Source: Pseudomonas sp. FeN3W
GTDB taxonomy: Bacteria; Pseudomonadota; Gammaproteobacteria; Pseudomonadales; Pseudomonadaceae
Assembly (NCBI GenBank): GCA_030263805.2
Contig: CP136010.1
Span: 186,001 to 250,000, forward strand
DNA length: 64,000 nucleotides
Reading direction: 5' to 3'
A program made the position numbers and the translations under genes. Below the pieces are notes generated by a model. It had not been told where the DNA came from. It was given only the letters and a program-made list of their open reading frames with translations, and made no database searches. Positions 1 to 8,663 of the stretch are shown here, in pieces. The number at the start of each line of letters is the position of its first letter. Positions within the stretch are counted from its first letter, which is position 1.

Positions 1-1169
1 TACGGCGAAAGCAACAGCCACTCGCCGCCTTCGGGCTTGCCTGTCGCTGTGAAGTCGCTGTTGGGGTAGTAGCTTTCGCTGCGCCGGTAGGCGTCGTAGA
101 ACAGGGCGCGATTGGTCCATTCGAAGTCGAACATGAGGCCGAGCGCTTCGCGCACACGCTTGTCGGCGAAGGTCGCGCGGCGTCCGTTCATGAACAGCGC
201 CTGGGTCTGGGTCGGAATCTGGTGGGGAATTTCTGTACGAACGATGTCGCCGCGCATCACTGCAGGAAACTGATAGCCGTTGGCCCAGTTCTTCGCCTGG
301 TGCTCGATGAAGAAGTCGAATTCACCGACCTTGAAGGCTTCGAAGGCCACCACGCTATCGCGATAGAACTCGACCGAGACTCGGTTGAAATTGTACTTGC
401 CCTGATTGACCGGCAGCTTGGCGCCCCACCAGTCTCGCACCCGTTCGAACACCACCTGCCGGCCGGGCTGCACATGGGTGATGCGGTAGGGGCCGCTGCC
501 CAGCGGGGGTTCGAAGGTGGTCGCACTGAAGTCACGATTCTTCCAGTAGTGCTGCGGCAGTACAGGCAGTTCGCCCAGGCGCATGATCAGCAGCGGATTG
601 TTCGGTCGCTCGAAGACGAAGCGGATGCGATGTCGGTTGAGGATGTCGACGCGCTTCACCCCCTGCAGGTTGGAGCGGTACTGGGGGTGGCCATCCTTTA
701 TCAGGGTGCGATAGGAGAAGGCGACGTCGTAGGCGGTAATCGGCTTGCCGTCATGGAAGCGGGCTTCCTGGCGCAGGTTGAAAACAACCCAACTGTAGTT
801 GTCGCTGTGCTCCACTGATTCGGCAATCAGCCCGTAGCTGGAGGCAGGCTCGTCGCCGGACGGGTCGTAGATACCGGTGCCGACCATCAGTGGTTCGTTC
901 AGCTCGCTGATGCCGTATTGCAGAAAGCCGGGCGCCGAACTCAGGCTGGTGCCCTTGAAAGTGTAGGGGTTCAGGGTGTCGAACGTCCCGGAGGCCATCA
1001 GTTTGATCTGGCCACCCTTCGGCGCGCGCGGATTCACCCAGTCGAAGTGGGTGAAGTTAGCCGGATACTTAAGGGTGCCGAACTGCGCATAACCATGGCT
1101 TTCGCTGATGGTGGCGAAGGCGGGAAAGCTCAAGGCCAGGCAGGTCAGTAACGGTAGCAGGGCTCGCAT
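1..1169 (-). CDS. ABC transporter substrate-binding protein, family 5 (peptide type), partial
   Basis: The frame runs off the left edge of the window, so only the N-terminal ~389 residues are visible. It begins at ATG 1169 with a signal peptide (MRALLPLLTCLALSFPAFA), so the product is periplasmic. The mature part reads like an oligopeptide-binding protein of the SBP_bac_5 family (YejA type): a GGQIKLMASGTFDTLNPYTF stretch is followed by the conserved region around EARFHDGKPITAYDV. These proteins deliver oligopeptides to an inner-membrane ABC permease. The permease genes would lie to the left, outside the window. The exact ligand cannot be told from sequence. The family call is firm; the YejA subtype is an inference from overall similarity. 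Confidence 0.85.
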   Translation of the reverse strand, partial: MRALLPLLTCLALSFPAFATISESHGYAQFGTLKYPANFTHFDWVNPRAPKGGQIKLMASGTFDTLNPYTFKGTSLSSAPGFLQYGISELNEPLMVGTGIYDPSGDEPASSYGLIAESVEHSDNYSWVVFNLRQEARFHDGKPITAYDVAFSYRTLIKDGHPQYRSNLQGVKRVDILNRHRIRFVFERPNNPLLIMRLGELPVLPQHYWKNRDFSATTFEPPLGSGPYRITHVQPGRQVVFERVRDWWGAKLPVNQGKYNFNRVSVEFYRDSVVAFEAFKVGEFDFFIEHQAKNWANGYQFPAVMRGDIVRTEIPHQIPTQTQALFMNGRRATFADKRVREALGLMFDFEWTNRALFYDAYRRSESYYPNSDFTATGKPEGGEWLLLSP

Positions 1170-1284
1170 CAGACGGGGAATCCGATCCTTGGCGCTTAGG
1201 GGCTTCTCGGGCCGGTACAGTAACAGCTTGTATGCGCTGGAAAAAGGCCGGGCAACTCGGGCAAACTGCCGGTCATTTCCCGTA

Positions 1285-2760
1285 ATGGCATTGTGCAGAG
1301 GTGACCTCTTGGATGTACGTGCCCAGGGTCTTCAGGCCTGGATCGACCGCCTGAATCAATCGGAGCTGCCTGCGCTGGCGTCCGTGGTCAAGGATCTGCA
1401 GCGCCTTGCCGTGCATGAACATGCTTCGGTGCAGCAACTGGCCGATGTGCTGCTTCGCGATGCCTCGCTGACCTCCAAGGTGCTGAGGGTCGGCAACAGC
1501 AGCTATTACAACCCCTCTCAGGAGACCATCAAGACGATTTCTCGGGCCATCGTGATGATCGGCTTCGAGAACGTGCGCCTGATCAGTCTGTCGGTCACGC
1601 TGATCGATAGCCTGCTCGAGCGCGCCCCGAGGGAGCAGTTGCTGGAACTGCTGGCTCGCTCGTTTCACGCCGCGGTACAGGCCCGCAACATCGCGGGCTA
1701 TGTGCTTTCGCGCCACGAGGAAGAAGTATTTATCGCCGCGCTGCTTTACAACGTGGGCGAGCTGGCGTTCTGGGGCTGCGGTGGCGAGCAGGCGGACGAG
1801 CTGGCCCTGCAGCTGACGCAGCCGGGCGTCAAGCCCGACGATGCGGTGCAGAGCGTACTGGGTACCAGCTTCCGACAGCTCAGCCTGGGCCTGGTCAGAA
1901 GCTGGAACCTGGGAGAGTTGACCAGTCTTGCGCACAGCCAGGTGGCCAGCAGCGATCCGGCCGCCCGCGCGGTCGCGTTGGGCGTACAGATCAGCGAAGC
2001 CGCACTTGGAGGCTGGGAGTGTGAGCAGATGACAGCTCTGACCAAAGCCGTGGCCGAGTTCACCGGCGTGGATGAAGCTGATGCGTTGCAGCAGATACTT
2101 GCCAGCGCCGATGAAACCGTGCAGGTGGCGACCACATTCGGCGCCAGTCGCCTGGGCCGGCTCATTCCCAGTACCGATCCCGAACAGATCCGCCTGCAGC
2201 AGGACCAGCGTCAGGCTGCCTTGCTGCAACCGGATTTGTTGCTGATGCAACAGGCGCTGCAGGACCTGGGGCTCATGGCCACGGGTGGCGGCGATGCCAC
2301 GTTGATTCTGGATACGTTACTGAAGGGACTGCACCGAGGAGTTGGCCTGGAACGTGTGATGGTGGCGGCGCTGGCCGATCAGCAGACGCGTTTCAAGGTG
2401 CGTTGCGCCGTCGGTGAAGGGACCGATACCTGGGTTCAGGGCTTCCTGCTTCCCGCTGACCAACCCGAGCAGCCGAATGTGTTCAGCTACGTATTGCGCC
2501 ATCGACAGTCGCTCTGGATGGGTGTCCCGGCAAGTTACAACCTGGCCGACCTGGTGACCCAGCCGCTGCGGCAGTGGTTTGGCAATGGGATGTTCTTCAT
2601 CGCCCCGCTGATGGCAGGAACGCGTGAGATAGGCGTGATCTACGGCGATTGCCGGCTATCGGGGCGGGCGCTGAAACACGAACAGTTCGTCGCGTTTCAG
2701 CGCTTTACCCAACTGACCGGACGCTGTCTGGAATCCCTAGGCAAGCGTCCGTCTGGGTGA
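1285..2760 (+). CDS. HDOD domain regulatory protein with C-terminal GAF-like region
   Basis: This 491-residue protein has an HDOD domain at about residues 25-230 (LPALASVVKDLQRLA, RDASLTSKVLRVGNSSYYNP, AIVMIGFENVRL). HDOD domains are HD-superfamily relatives that lack the metal-binding catalytic pair and usually act in signalling. The C-terminal ~150 residues, from about 340, look like a GAF-type sensor (FFIAPLMAGTREIGVIYGDC). The frame is open upstream to 1108, but that would overlap the divergent transporter gene, so ATG 1285 is preferred. An internal TTG near 1310 cannot be excluded. It lies 11 bases from the convergent mltD stop. The ligand and target are unknown. Confidence 0.8.
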   Translation: MALCRGDLLDVRAQGLQAWIDRLNQSELPALASVVKDLQRLAVHEHASVQQLADVLLRDASLTSKVLRVGNSSYYNPSQETIKTISRAIVMIGFENVRLISLSVTLIDSLLERAPREQLLELLARSFHAAVQARNIAGYVLSRHEEEVFIAALLYNVGELAFWGCGGEQADELALQLTQPGVKPDDAVQSVLGTSFRQLSLGLVRSWNLGELTSLAHSQVASSDPAARAVALGVQISEAALGGWECEQMTALTKAVAEFTGVDEADALQQILASADETVQVATTFGASRLGRLIPSTDPEQIRLQQDQRQAALLQPDLLLMQQALQDLGLMATGGGDATLILDTLLKGLHRGVGLERVMVAALADQQTRFKVRCAVGEGTDTWVQGFLLPADQPEQPNVFSYVLRHRQSLWMGVPASYNLADLVTQPLRQWFGNGMFFIAPLMAGTREIGVIYGDCRLSGRALKHEQFVAFQRFTQLTGRCLESLGKRPSG

Positions 2761-2771
2761 GTGGCGAGCGG

Positions 2772-4328
2772 CTAGTTGGCGAGGTATAGCGTCAGCAGCT
2801 GGCCGGGGCGCAGCACGCTGGTGCCTTTCGGGTTCCAGGTCTTCAGGTTGTTCAGCTGCACGTTGAAACGCTTGGCGATCTGATACAGCGAGTCGCCTTT
2901 CTGCACCTTGTAATAGGTAGGCGAATTTCCCTTGCTCTGGGCTTTGGCTACCGCCGGCCCCTGCAGGAACAGCGCCTGGCCCACTTTGAGCTGGCTGCCG
3001 GAAAGCTCGTTCCAGCGCTGCAGGTCGCGTACCGAGACACGCTGAGCCTTGGCGATGTCCCAGAGGTTGTCGCCGGATTTGACCCGATAGCTGCGCGGCG
3101 TTGCGGCTGGCTGACGCGCTACAGCGTGCAGAAGCTCCCGCGAGGCGCCGGCGTCACCGCTGGTTGGCAGGCTGAGGACCTGCCCGATTCGCAGTGTGTC
3201 GCTCTTCAATCGGTTCACATCGCGGATGATGTTGACGGTCAGGTGATGACGGTTGGCGATGACGCCAAGGGTGTCTCCTGCGCGCACCTGGTATTGCTGC
3301 CAGTCGACCAGGTCCTGCGGTTTCATCAGTGCCAGGTTGGCTGCCAGCATTTCAGCCTTTTCCATTGGCACCAGCAGCTGCTGCGGGCCGTCCAGGGTAA
3401 TCCGGCGGGTGAAGGCGGGATTCAGCTGGTAGAGCTCGTCCTCGTCCAGGTCGGCGAGCTTGGCGACCCGCGCCAGGTCCATGCGCTGCTTGAGCGCGAT
3501 GACTTCGAAATAGGGCTCGTTGGCGATCGGGTTGAGGTTGATGCCATAGGCCTCGGGTGCCTGGATCAACTGCGACAGGGCCAGCAGCTTCGGCACGTAG
3601 TCGCGGGTTTCCTGCGGCAATGGCAGGTTCCAGTAGTCGGTCGGCAGGCCCAGTTTCTGGTTGCGCTCGATGGCCCGGCTCACGGTGCCTTCACCCGAGT
3701 TGTAGGCTGCCAGTGCCAGCAGCCAGTCGCCGTTGAACAGGCCGTGCAGGTAGCTCAGATAGCGCAGGGCTGCGTTGGTCGAGGCGGTGATGTCACGGCG
3801 GCCGTCGTACCAATTGGTCTGCCGTAGATTGAAGTGCCGGCCGGTGGCGGGAATGAACTGCCAGAGCCCGACGGCATGGGCGGGCGAATAGGCGAAGGGG
3901 TCGTAGGAGCTTTCGATGATCGGCAGCAGAGCCAGTTCCAGCGGCATGTCGCGCTCTTCGAGGCGTTCGACGATGTAATGGATATAGGGGCTGCCGCGCT
4001 CGCTGGCGATTTCGATGGATCTTGGGCGGCTGGAGAACAGCAGGCGCTGTTGCTCGATGCGGGGGTTGCTGTCCAGATGCTCCTGAAGCTTGTAACCCTC
4101 GCGGATTCGCGCCCAGATGTCCTGGTGTTCGGTGATGATGGGGGTATTGTTCAGCCAGATGGGCTCTTGTGCCACAGGCGCCGCGGTGTGGCTTGCGCGA
4201 TCACGTGCATCGTCACGCACGGCGTTGCTCTGACAGCCCGCTAGGGCGACGCAAACGGCTAGAGCCAACGCCCGACCAGAGGCTGCCAAGGCGTCCGGTT
4301 CGAGGCGTTTCTTGGGAGCTGGCGGCAT
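2772..4328 (-). CDS. mltD: Membrane-bound lytic murein transglycosylase D
   Basis: This 518-residue lipoprotein cleaves the glycan strands of peptidoglycan, releasing 1,6-anhydromuropeptides. The N-terminus has a lipobox (VALAGC), so the protein is probably anchored to the outer membrane. The SLT domain is at about residues 115-230, with the catalytic Glu in LPIIESSYDPFAYSPAHAVG and the LWQFIPATG motif. Three LysM repeats fill the C-terminal third (YQVRAGDTLGVIA, YRVKSGDNLWDIA, YKVQKGDSLYQIA), giving peptidoglycan binding. Length and domain order fit MltD. Its neighbour gloB, on the same strand upstream, is the usual Pseudomonas partner. Confidence 0.95.
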   Translation of the reverse strand: MPPAPKKRLEPDALAASGRALALAVCVALAGCQSNAVRDDARDRASHTAAPVAQEPIWLNNTPIITEHQDIWARIREGYKLQEHLDSNPRIEQQRLLFSSRPRSIEIASERGSPYIHYIVERLEERDMPLELALLPIIESSYDPFAYSPAHAVGLWQFIPATGRHFNLRQTNWYDGRRDITASTNAALRYLSYLHGLFNGDWLLALAAYNSGEGTVSRAIERNQKLGLPTDYWNLPLPQETRDYVPKLLALSQLIQAPEAYGINLNPIANEPYFEVIALKQRMDLARVAKLADLDEDELYQLNPAFTRRITLDGPQQLLVPMEKAEMLAANLALMKPQDLVDWQQYQVRAGDTLGVIANRHHLTVNIIRDVNRLKSDTLRIGQVLSLPTSGDAGASRELLHAVARQPAATPRSYRVKSGDNLWDIAKAQRVSVRDLQRWNELSGSQLKVGQALFLQGPAVAKAQSKGNSPTYYKVQKGDSLYQIAKRFNVQLNNLKTWNPKGTSVLRPGQLLTLYLAN

Positions 4329-4428
4329 TGGCTGGAATCTTCCCCGGAAACAAAATTCGGGGGATTCTAGGAACGCCCCCTGGTGGGGTCAAGGTTGCAT
4401 GCCCCGTTTCGGGAACCTGTCGACCTTG

Positions 4429-5208
4429 TCAGAAGACGTCCTTCCAGGCGCGCAAAGCCGCGAAAACCGCGACGTCGCTGTCTAGCCGGCCGCCGCTGCG
4501 CTCGCTTGCCGCATGCTGGACGGCCGCGACAGCACAACGCAGAAAAGGGTTGGTCGCGCGCTCGATGTCCATCCTGCTTGGCAGGCTGAAGCGGTTCGCT
4601 TCGCGCAGTTCGGTCACCTCGCGTGTGCGTTTCTCAATGGCCGGGTTGCCCGGCTCCACCGCCCGAGCAAAGCGCAGATTGCTCAGCGTGTATTCGTGGG
4701 CGCAGTAAATGAGGGTGTTATCCGGTGTATCGGCCAGGCGCTGCAGCGAGCGGAACATCTGCTCGGGCGTGCCTTCGAACAGACGCCCGCAGCCGGCGGC
4801 GAACAGCGTATCGCCACAGAGCAGCCAGGGCTGCACGGGGTCGGCATGGAAATAAGCGATATGGCCAAGCGTATGGCCAGGGACGGCGATGACCTGCAAG
4901 GCCGTCCCGAGTATCTCAATACGCTGGCCGTCGCTCAACGCCTCGTCGCGCGCAGGAATGTTCTCGGTCGCCGGCCCATGAACGCACGCGGCGGTCTGCG
5001 CCTTGAGCCGTTCGACGCCGCCGACGTGGTCGTGATGGTGGTGGGTGATCAATATGTCACTGAGCCGCCAGCCCGGGTGGTCGTGCAGCCAGTTCAGGAC
5101 AGGCGTGGCATCACCGGGGTCGACGACGGCGCAACGTTGGGCCGCCTCGTCCAGAAGCAACCAGATGTAGTTGTCGGTGAAGGCGGGCAGGGCTTCGATC
5201 TTCAACAT
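4429..5208 (-). CDS. gloB: Hydroxyacylglutathione hydrolase (glyoxalase II)
   Basis: This 259-residue metallo-beta-lactamase-fold enzyme hydrolyses S-D-lactoylglutathione to D-lactate and glutathione, the second step of methylglyoxal detoxification. The dinuclear metal motif THHHHDHVGG is present. Further ligands are in PGHTLGHIAYF and GDTLF, and the C-terminal HAGH_C region follows (YCAHEYTLSNLRFA). The start chosen is ATG 5208 (MLKIEALPAFTDNYIW), the standard N-terminus of the family; the frame stays open further upstream but crosses the divergent promoter region. It is divergent from the methyltransferase gene at 5318. Confidence 0.96.
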   Translation of the reverse strand: MLKIEALPAFTDNYIWLLLDEAAQRCAVVDPGDATPVLNWLHDHPGWRLSDILITHHHHDHVGGVERLKAQTAACVHGPATENIPARDEALSDGQRIEILGTALQVIAVPGHTLGHIAYFHADPVQPWLLCGDTLFAAGCGRLFEGTPEQMFRSLQRLADTPDNTLIYCAHEYTLSNLRFARAVEPGNPAIEKRTREVTELREANRFSLPSRMDIERATNPFLRCAVAAVQHAASERSGGRLDSDVAVFAALRAWKDVF

Positions 5209-5317
5209 GGGCGGGTCGCCAATTGAGTGACAAAGGCGCATCCTAGCAGTCCCATGGGAAAGTTGAACCCGAGCGAACTCAGCGCCGCGCAGATCGCGCA
5301 GCGAACGGAGCCTAGCG

Positions 5318-6088
5318 ATGAACGATCGACCGTCCACCCAAGGCAGCGACCATTGGCTGTCCATGATCAATGAGGCGTCCGCCTGGTTCGAGGGGCCGCT
5401 GGGCCAGCAGCTGCTGGTTCAGGAGAAGCAAGTCCTGACCGAAGAGCTGGCGCGTTGTTTCGGCAGCTACCTGGTGCACAACGGTCCGTTCAGCGGCGAG
5501 CCGGTGCAACCACAGAACATCAAACGCAGCGTTCGCCTCGGTGCGCCGCTGCCTGGCGTGGAGATTCATTGCGAGGAGCAGGCCTGGCCGCTCGGCGAGC
5601 ATGCCGCTGATGTCGTGGTGCTGCAGCATGCATTGGATTTCAGCCTGTCACCCCATGGGTTGTTGCGCGAAGCGGCGCGTGGCGTTCGTCCGGGCGGGCA
5701 TCTGCTGATCGTCGGTATCAACCCTTGGAGCGCCTGGGGCCTGCGTCATCTGGTCTCGCGCGAGGCGTTCCGGCAGGCGCGTTGCATTCGTCCTTCAAGG
5801 GTCGGAGACTGGTTGAACCTGCTGGGATTCGCGCTGGAGAAACGCCGCTTCGGATGCTATTGTCCGCCGCTTTCTTCGAGCGACTGGCAGGTGCGGTTGT
5901 CTCGTCTGGAGTCCGTCGGGCAGCAGTTGCAGACGCCAACTGGCGGTTTCTATCTGTTGGTGGCGCGCAAGTTGATGATCGGCCTGCGGCCCTTGCGCCA
6001 GGAGCGCCGCGAACGCATGGGCAAGCTATTACCGATGCCAGTCGCCAAAGTCAGCCGCCGCGAAGCCGAACAACACCGGCTCCCTTGA
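5318..6088 (+). CDS. Class I SAM-dependent methyltransferase (methyltransf_11-like)
   Basis: This 256-residue protein sits where pseudomonads carry a conserved methyltransferase between gloB and rnhA. The post-motif part is clear: DVVVLQHALDFSLSPHGLLREAARGVRPGGHLLIVG is typical of motifs II-III in methyltransferase 11 proteins. The glycine-rich motif I is poorly kept, which is common in this orthologous group. A basic C-terminus (RPLRQERRERMGK) may contact nucleic acid or membrane, but this is a guess. The substrate is unknown. rnhA starts 38 bases downstream on the same strand, so the two are probably co-transcribed. Confidence 0.82.
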   Translation: MNDRPSTQGSDHWLSMINEASAWFEGPLGQQLLVQEKQVLTEELARCFGSYLVHNGPFSGEPVQPQNIKRSVRLGAPLPGVEIHCEEQAWPLGEHAADVVVLQHALDFSLSPHGLLREAARGVRPGGHLLIVGINPWSAWGLRHLVSREAFRQARCIRPSRVGDWLNLLGFALEKRRFGCYCPPLSSSDWQVRLSRLESVGQQLQTPTGGFYLLVARKLMIGLRPLRQERRERMGKLLPMPVAKVSRREAEQHRLP

Positions 6089-6126
6089 CGTTCCGAGCCT
6101 GCCGGCAGACAGAGTAAGCAATCCAC

Positions 6127-6582
6127 ATGAGCGACGATTGGGTCGAGATCTACACCGATGGTGCCTGCAAGGGCAATCCCGGCCCGGGCGGCTGGGGGGC
6201 GCTGCTTATCTATAAGGGTGTCAAGCGTGAGCTCTGGGGCGGCGAGCCCGACACCACCAACAATCGCATGGAGCTCATGGCGGCGATCCGTGGGCTCGCC
6301 GAACTGAAGCGCTCGTGCAAAGTCCGGCTGGTGACCGACTCGCAGTACGTCATGCAGGGTATCAACGACTGGATGCCCAACTGGAAGAAGCGCGGCTGGA
6401 AAACCGCGAGCAAGCAGCCGGTGAAGAATGCCGACCTTTGGCAGCAGCTCGATGAGCAGGTCAACCGCCATCAGGTGAGCTGGGAGTGGGTGCGCGGCCA
6501 TAACGGCCATCCCGGCAACGAGCACGCCGACCTGCTGGCCAATCGCGGCGTGGTACAGGCAAAACGACAACCGATAGTGTAA
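6127..6582 (+). CDS. rnhA: Ribonuclease HI
   Basis: This 151-residue enzyme degrades the RNA strand of RNA-DNA hybrids. All four acidic catalytic residues are visible: the Asp of IYTDGACKGNPGPGGWG (residue 11), the Glu of NNRMELMAAI, the Asp of LVTDSQYVMQGI and the Asp of HADLLAN. The basic helix KKRGWKTASKQPVKNADLW is also present. In Pseudomonas the next gene is dnaQ. Here the dnaQ start codon still lies 14 bases after the rnhA stop, but the rest of dnaQ has been moved 18.28 kb away by an inserted element. Confidence 0.97.
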   Translation: MSDDWVEIYTDGACKGNPGPGGWGALLIYKGVKRELWGGEPDTTNNRMELMAAIRGLAELKRSCKVRLVTDSQYVMQGINDWMPNWKKRGWKTASKQPVKNADLWQQLDEQVNRHQVSWEWVRGHNGHPGNEHADLLANRGVVQAKRQPIV

Positions 6583-6596
6583 GTGAGCTGAACGAT

Positions 6597-6650
6597 ATGC
6601 GCAGCGTAGTGCTGTTCCACCCAGTGCGCATCACTGTAAACGTGCGCTGA
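6597..6650 (+). pseudogene. dnaQ': Displaced original 5' end of dnaQ
   Basis: ATG 6597 opens a short frame reading MRSVVL and then FHPVRITVNVR before TGA at 6648-6650. MRSVVL is the expected start of a Pseudomonas DnaQ (MRSVVLDTETTG as I recall it). It sits 14 bases after rnhA, where native dnaQ should begin. The continuation DTETTG is found only at 24894 onward, after the second copy of GTAGTGCTG. This stub is therefore the severed head of dnaQ left at the element's left end. It could still be translated as a 17-residue peptide but has no exonuclease motif. Confidence 0.85.
6606..6614 (+). repeat. Left attachment core of the island (GTAGTGCTG)
   Basis: The 9-base sequence GTAGTGCTG spans dnaQ codons 4-6 (Val-Val-Leu) and recurs in direct orientation at 24885-24893, in the same dnaQ codons. 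This is what site-specific recombination between an element and a chromosomal dnaQ target would leave. The true crossover core may be shorter than the nine shared bases, because the codons may match by chance at the edges. Confidence 0.85.
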
Positions 6651-6998
6651 GCCCCCTCTTTTGATCTCTACTCCTCTAAAAATGCGGGTTTAAGGCTGGT
6701 GTTTTGGTGGATCAGTTTCTTTCGTTAAGAGCTGGCAGGGGAAAATGTAAACCGTGCGCCTCTAATTGGGCCCATCGTTTACATTTTGGATTTGGGGGGC
6801 GACCCCCAGTGTTTCAGATACTCATCGCCATTAGGTCATGATGCATAGGCAAGGTAAAAGCCTCAATGCTTTTTGCGCCTGAGGCTCACCTGGGCCTAGG
6901 TTTGAGGTCTTACAGGGACGGTCTCAGGCTGGGGTTTTCAGTTTTCTACCTGTGTCGATCTGACTGCGGCGGTTTTAGATCCTGCCTTGGGTTTTAAT
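6651..6998. other. Non-coding left end of the island
   Basis: No credible gene lies here. The stretch holds the paired GTTTACATTTT sites at 6742-6787, a G5/C5 hairpin-like sequence near 6794-6810 and a 7-base stem AGCCTCA/TGAGGCT (6859-6865 with 6880-6886). The minus-strand XRE gene ends at 6999, so the stem could act in its termination, but it lacks a clean T tract. Most of the region probably serves as the element's recombination end. Confidence 0.5.
6742..6787. repeat. Inverted pair of recombinase-type sites, AAAATGTAAAC / GTTTACATTTT
   Basis: Perfect 11-base arms lie at 6742-6752 and 6777-6787, separated by 24 bases. The same 11-mer occurs at the right end (24733-24743), with a one-mismatch copy at 24772-24782. 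A shorter TGTAAAC followed by GTGCGC sits at 6635-6647, echoed by TGTAAACCGTGCGC at 6746-6759. Repeats confined to both ends of an element are typical of binding sites for its recombinases. The role is inferred, not shown. Confidence 0.65.
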
Positions 6999-7304
6999 TC
7001 AACGTGCACCAAGGTTGCTTTGATGGACATCTAACTCAGCTTGGATCTGCGAAAGTAACGCCTGCGCATCAAGCGAGGGGTCCTTTCTCAGGTAGGCGAG
7101 AAGAAGGAGTGTTGCGGGATGAAGGGTCAAAATTCCTGCGATTTGCTCCACCTTATCTAGTGATGCTTTCCACTTCCCTCGCTCAAGCGCACTGATATAG
7201 CTCTGGCTTGGGCCAAGGCCCTCCTGTGGCAGCCCGCGCGATTGCCGAATGTCTTTCATTACCAATCCAAGTGCTTTGTTCAGTTCCACTTTGCACTCTC
7301 GCAA
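6999..7304 (-). CDS. XRE-family helix-turn-helix regulator
   Basis: This 101-residue protein has an N-terminal Cro/CI-type HTH at about residues 8-65 (LGLVMKDIRQSRGLPQEGLGPSQSYISALERGKWKASLDKVEQIA). The usual Gln-rich helix 2 is slightly degenerate. The C-terminal 35 residues are helical. It is divergent from the gene at 7375, with a 70-base gap that includes the perfect palindrome GCTATATATAGC at 7343-7354, a likely operator for this or another regulator. It probably represses itself and its neighbour, but its targets cannot be read from the sequence. Confidence 0.75.
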   Translation of the reverse strand: MRECKVELNKALGLVMKDIRQSRGLPQEGLGPSQSYISALERGKWKASLDKVEQIAGILTLHPATLLLLAYLRKDPSLDAQALLSQIQAELDVHQSNLGAR

Positions 7305-7342
7305 AGGGAACGATGAAGCCTTCTTGGTGATAATTCGGCTAT

Positions 7343-7354
7343 GCTATATATAGC
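7343..7354. promoter_or_regulatory. Perfect 12-base palindrome GCTATATATAGC in a divergent promoter region
   Basis: The palindrome lies between the XRE gene (start 7304) and the gene starting at 7375, 20 bases before the latter. Its AT-rich centre could overlap a -10 element. Symmetric sites of this size are usual operators for XRE dimers. Assignment as the operator is inferred from position and symmetry. Confidence 0.45.
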
Positions 7355-7374
7355 TTAATTTCGAGTATCCACAG

Positions 7375-7824
7375 ATGTTTACTACCTATAGGCATGCTGA
7401 AATCCCGTTCGAGCCTCTATTTGGGGACCACTATCAAATGTGGCAATACGTGGAGCACAGGCAGCATCGTCCATGGTTCTACGTGACGGTTCGCGAAGCC
7501 AGCGATGGTGTGTCCTGGGACACGATGCTCTTGATCCCGAACGAGGATGCTTTTGAGTCACTTCTTGGGGAGCAGTCTCCAGATCTGCAGATTGCGTCGG
7601 TCGCATTGGTTGTACCTGCGCGCTTGAACGGGACGGACAGCTGGAGCATGGAGCCGCTAACCGAGCTGGTGAAAGTTCACGATCAAGCAAAGCAGGTGTT
7701 TGGCTATGAGTTCAAAACCGGCACGGGGAGGTGTTACGTGGAGAGTCGCCACGAAGGGGCGGTAGGGGGAACTAAGGCGAGAATATATTGTTCGGCAGCG
7801 CCTAGCGCGGTCGCTGAATCTTGA
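7375..7824 (+). CDS. Hypothetical protein of the island
   Basis: This 149-residue soluble protein matches no family I recognise. It has no signal peptide or membrane segment. It is acidic and rich in aromatic residues near the start (FGDHYQMWQYVEHRQHRPWFYVTV), followed by a beta-rich segment (TMLLIPNEDAFESLL, IASVALVVPARL). It is divergent from the XRE regulator across a palindrome and precedes the CysQ-like pseudogene on the same strand by 36 bases. Being within a mobile element, it may be an accessory or regulatory factor, but no function can be assigned. Confidence 0.6.
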   Translation: MFTTYRHAEIPFEPLFGDHYQMWQYVEHRQHRPWFYVTVREASDGVSWDTMLLIPNEDAFESLLGEQSPDLQIASVALVVPARLNGTDSWSMEPLTELVKVHDQAKQVFGYEFKTGTGRCYVESRHEGAVGGTKARIYCSAAPSAVAES

Positions 7825-7860
7825 AGCAGCCCATGCTTAGGCATGACACAGGGTCCCGTC

Positions 7861-8663
7861 ATGATTCTGACTGATCTCTTGAACTGCACGATTCGGATTG
7901 TTCTCGGCGCCGGAGAGTTGTTAGCAGCGGAATGTGAGCTTGCATCGGGTCCACGTGGATATGGGGACAAGGCGGAGGTCGACGTAGAGATTGAAGCCCT
8001 GCTGAGAGAAGAGCTTCTGGCTGCTCTGGACTGCGATTTTTGGGGGAGGAAACGGGCTCAACATTGACTGGTGCTGAGTATTGTTGGGTAGTTGATCCTA
8101 ACGACGGCACCCGGGATTTCCTTCGGGGCTTCAGAGGGACAGCGCTCTCTGTCGGCCTATTGAGGGGGGCAGAGCCTGTCCTCGGCGTGGTTCATGCGCC
8201 GGTCACGAACGGGAGAGGACCAGACTGTATCGCTTGGTGCGAGGGGCTGGCCGGCATCAGTAGAAATGGACAGATTTTGAAAAGCTCGATTAGTACACTC
8301 CAGCTAGGAGCGGACAGCAACGTGCTGGTAAGTACGGGAGCTTTGGCGAGGCCAGAGGTCAACGCAGCGCTTTGCGCTCCTTCTGTGTGCTTACCGATGC
8401 CTAGTATTGCCTACCGACTGGCTACGGTCGCCGTTGGAGATGGTGTTGCGGCAGTCTCAGTTGTTCCTGTATCTGCTCATGATGTGGTGGCTGGACACGC
8501 AATTCTGCGGGGAGCTGGCGGCGTCCTGATCAATCAATCTGGCGAACCTATTACCTATGACTCTGTTGCGAAGCTCTCAAAGGTTTCGAGTCGATGTTTC
8601 GGTGGAGCGCCGCAGGCATGCACTGTCCTAGTAGATAGAGATTGGAGTCAGGTTTTCGCTTAG
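7861..8663 (+). pseudogene. CysQ/inositol monophosphatase-family protein, frameshifted
   Basis: Two frames together read as one inositol-monophosphatase-superfamily enzyme of about 267 residues. The first runs from ATG 7861 and ends at TGA 8065-8067. The second resumes near 8040 with GEETGSTLTG and carries the family motif WVVDPNDGTRDFLRG and the C-terminal metal-site region VSAHDVVAGHAILRGAGG. The break falls in a G5 run at 8042-8046; a sixth G would give DFWGEETGS in one frame, restoring the GEE metal-binding motif. CysQ enzymes hydrolyse 3'-phosphoadenosine 5'-phosphate, but the substrate here is unknown. A sequencing error in the T5G5 tract is possible. An alternative start is ATG 7843. 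It converges on ptxE with a 4-base overlap. Confidence 0.75.

Noticed and set aside
6583..6998. tRNA or tmRNA as the integration target
   Set aside because: No tRNA-like sequence at either end; the shared core lies in dnaQ codons instead.
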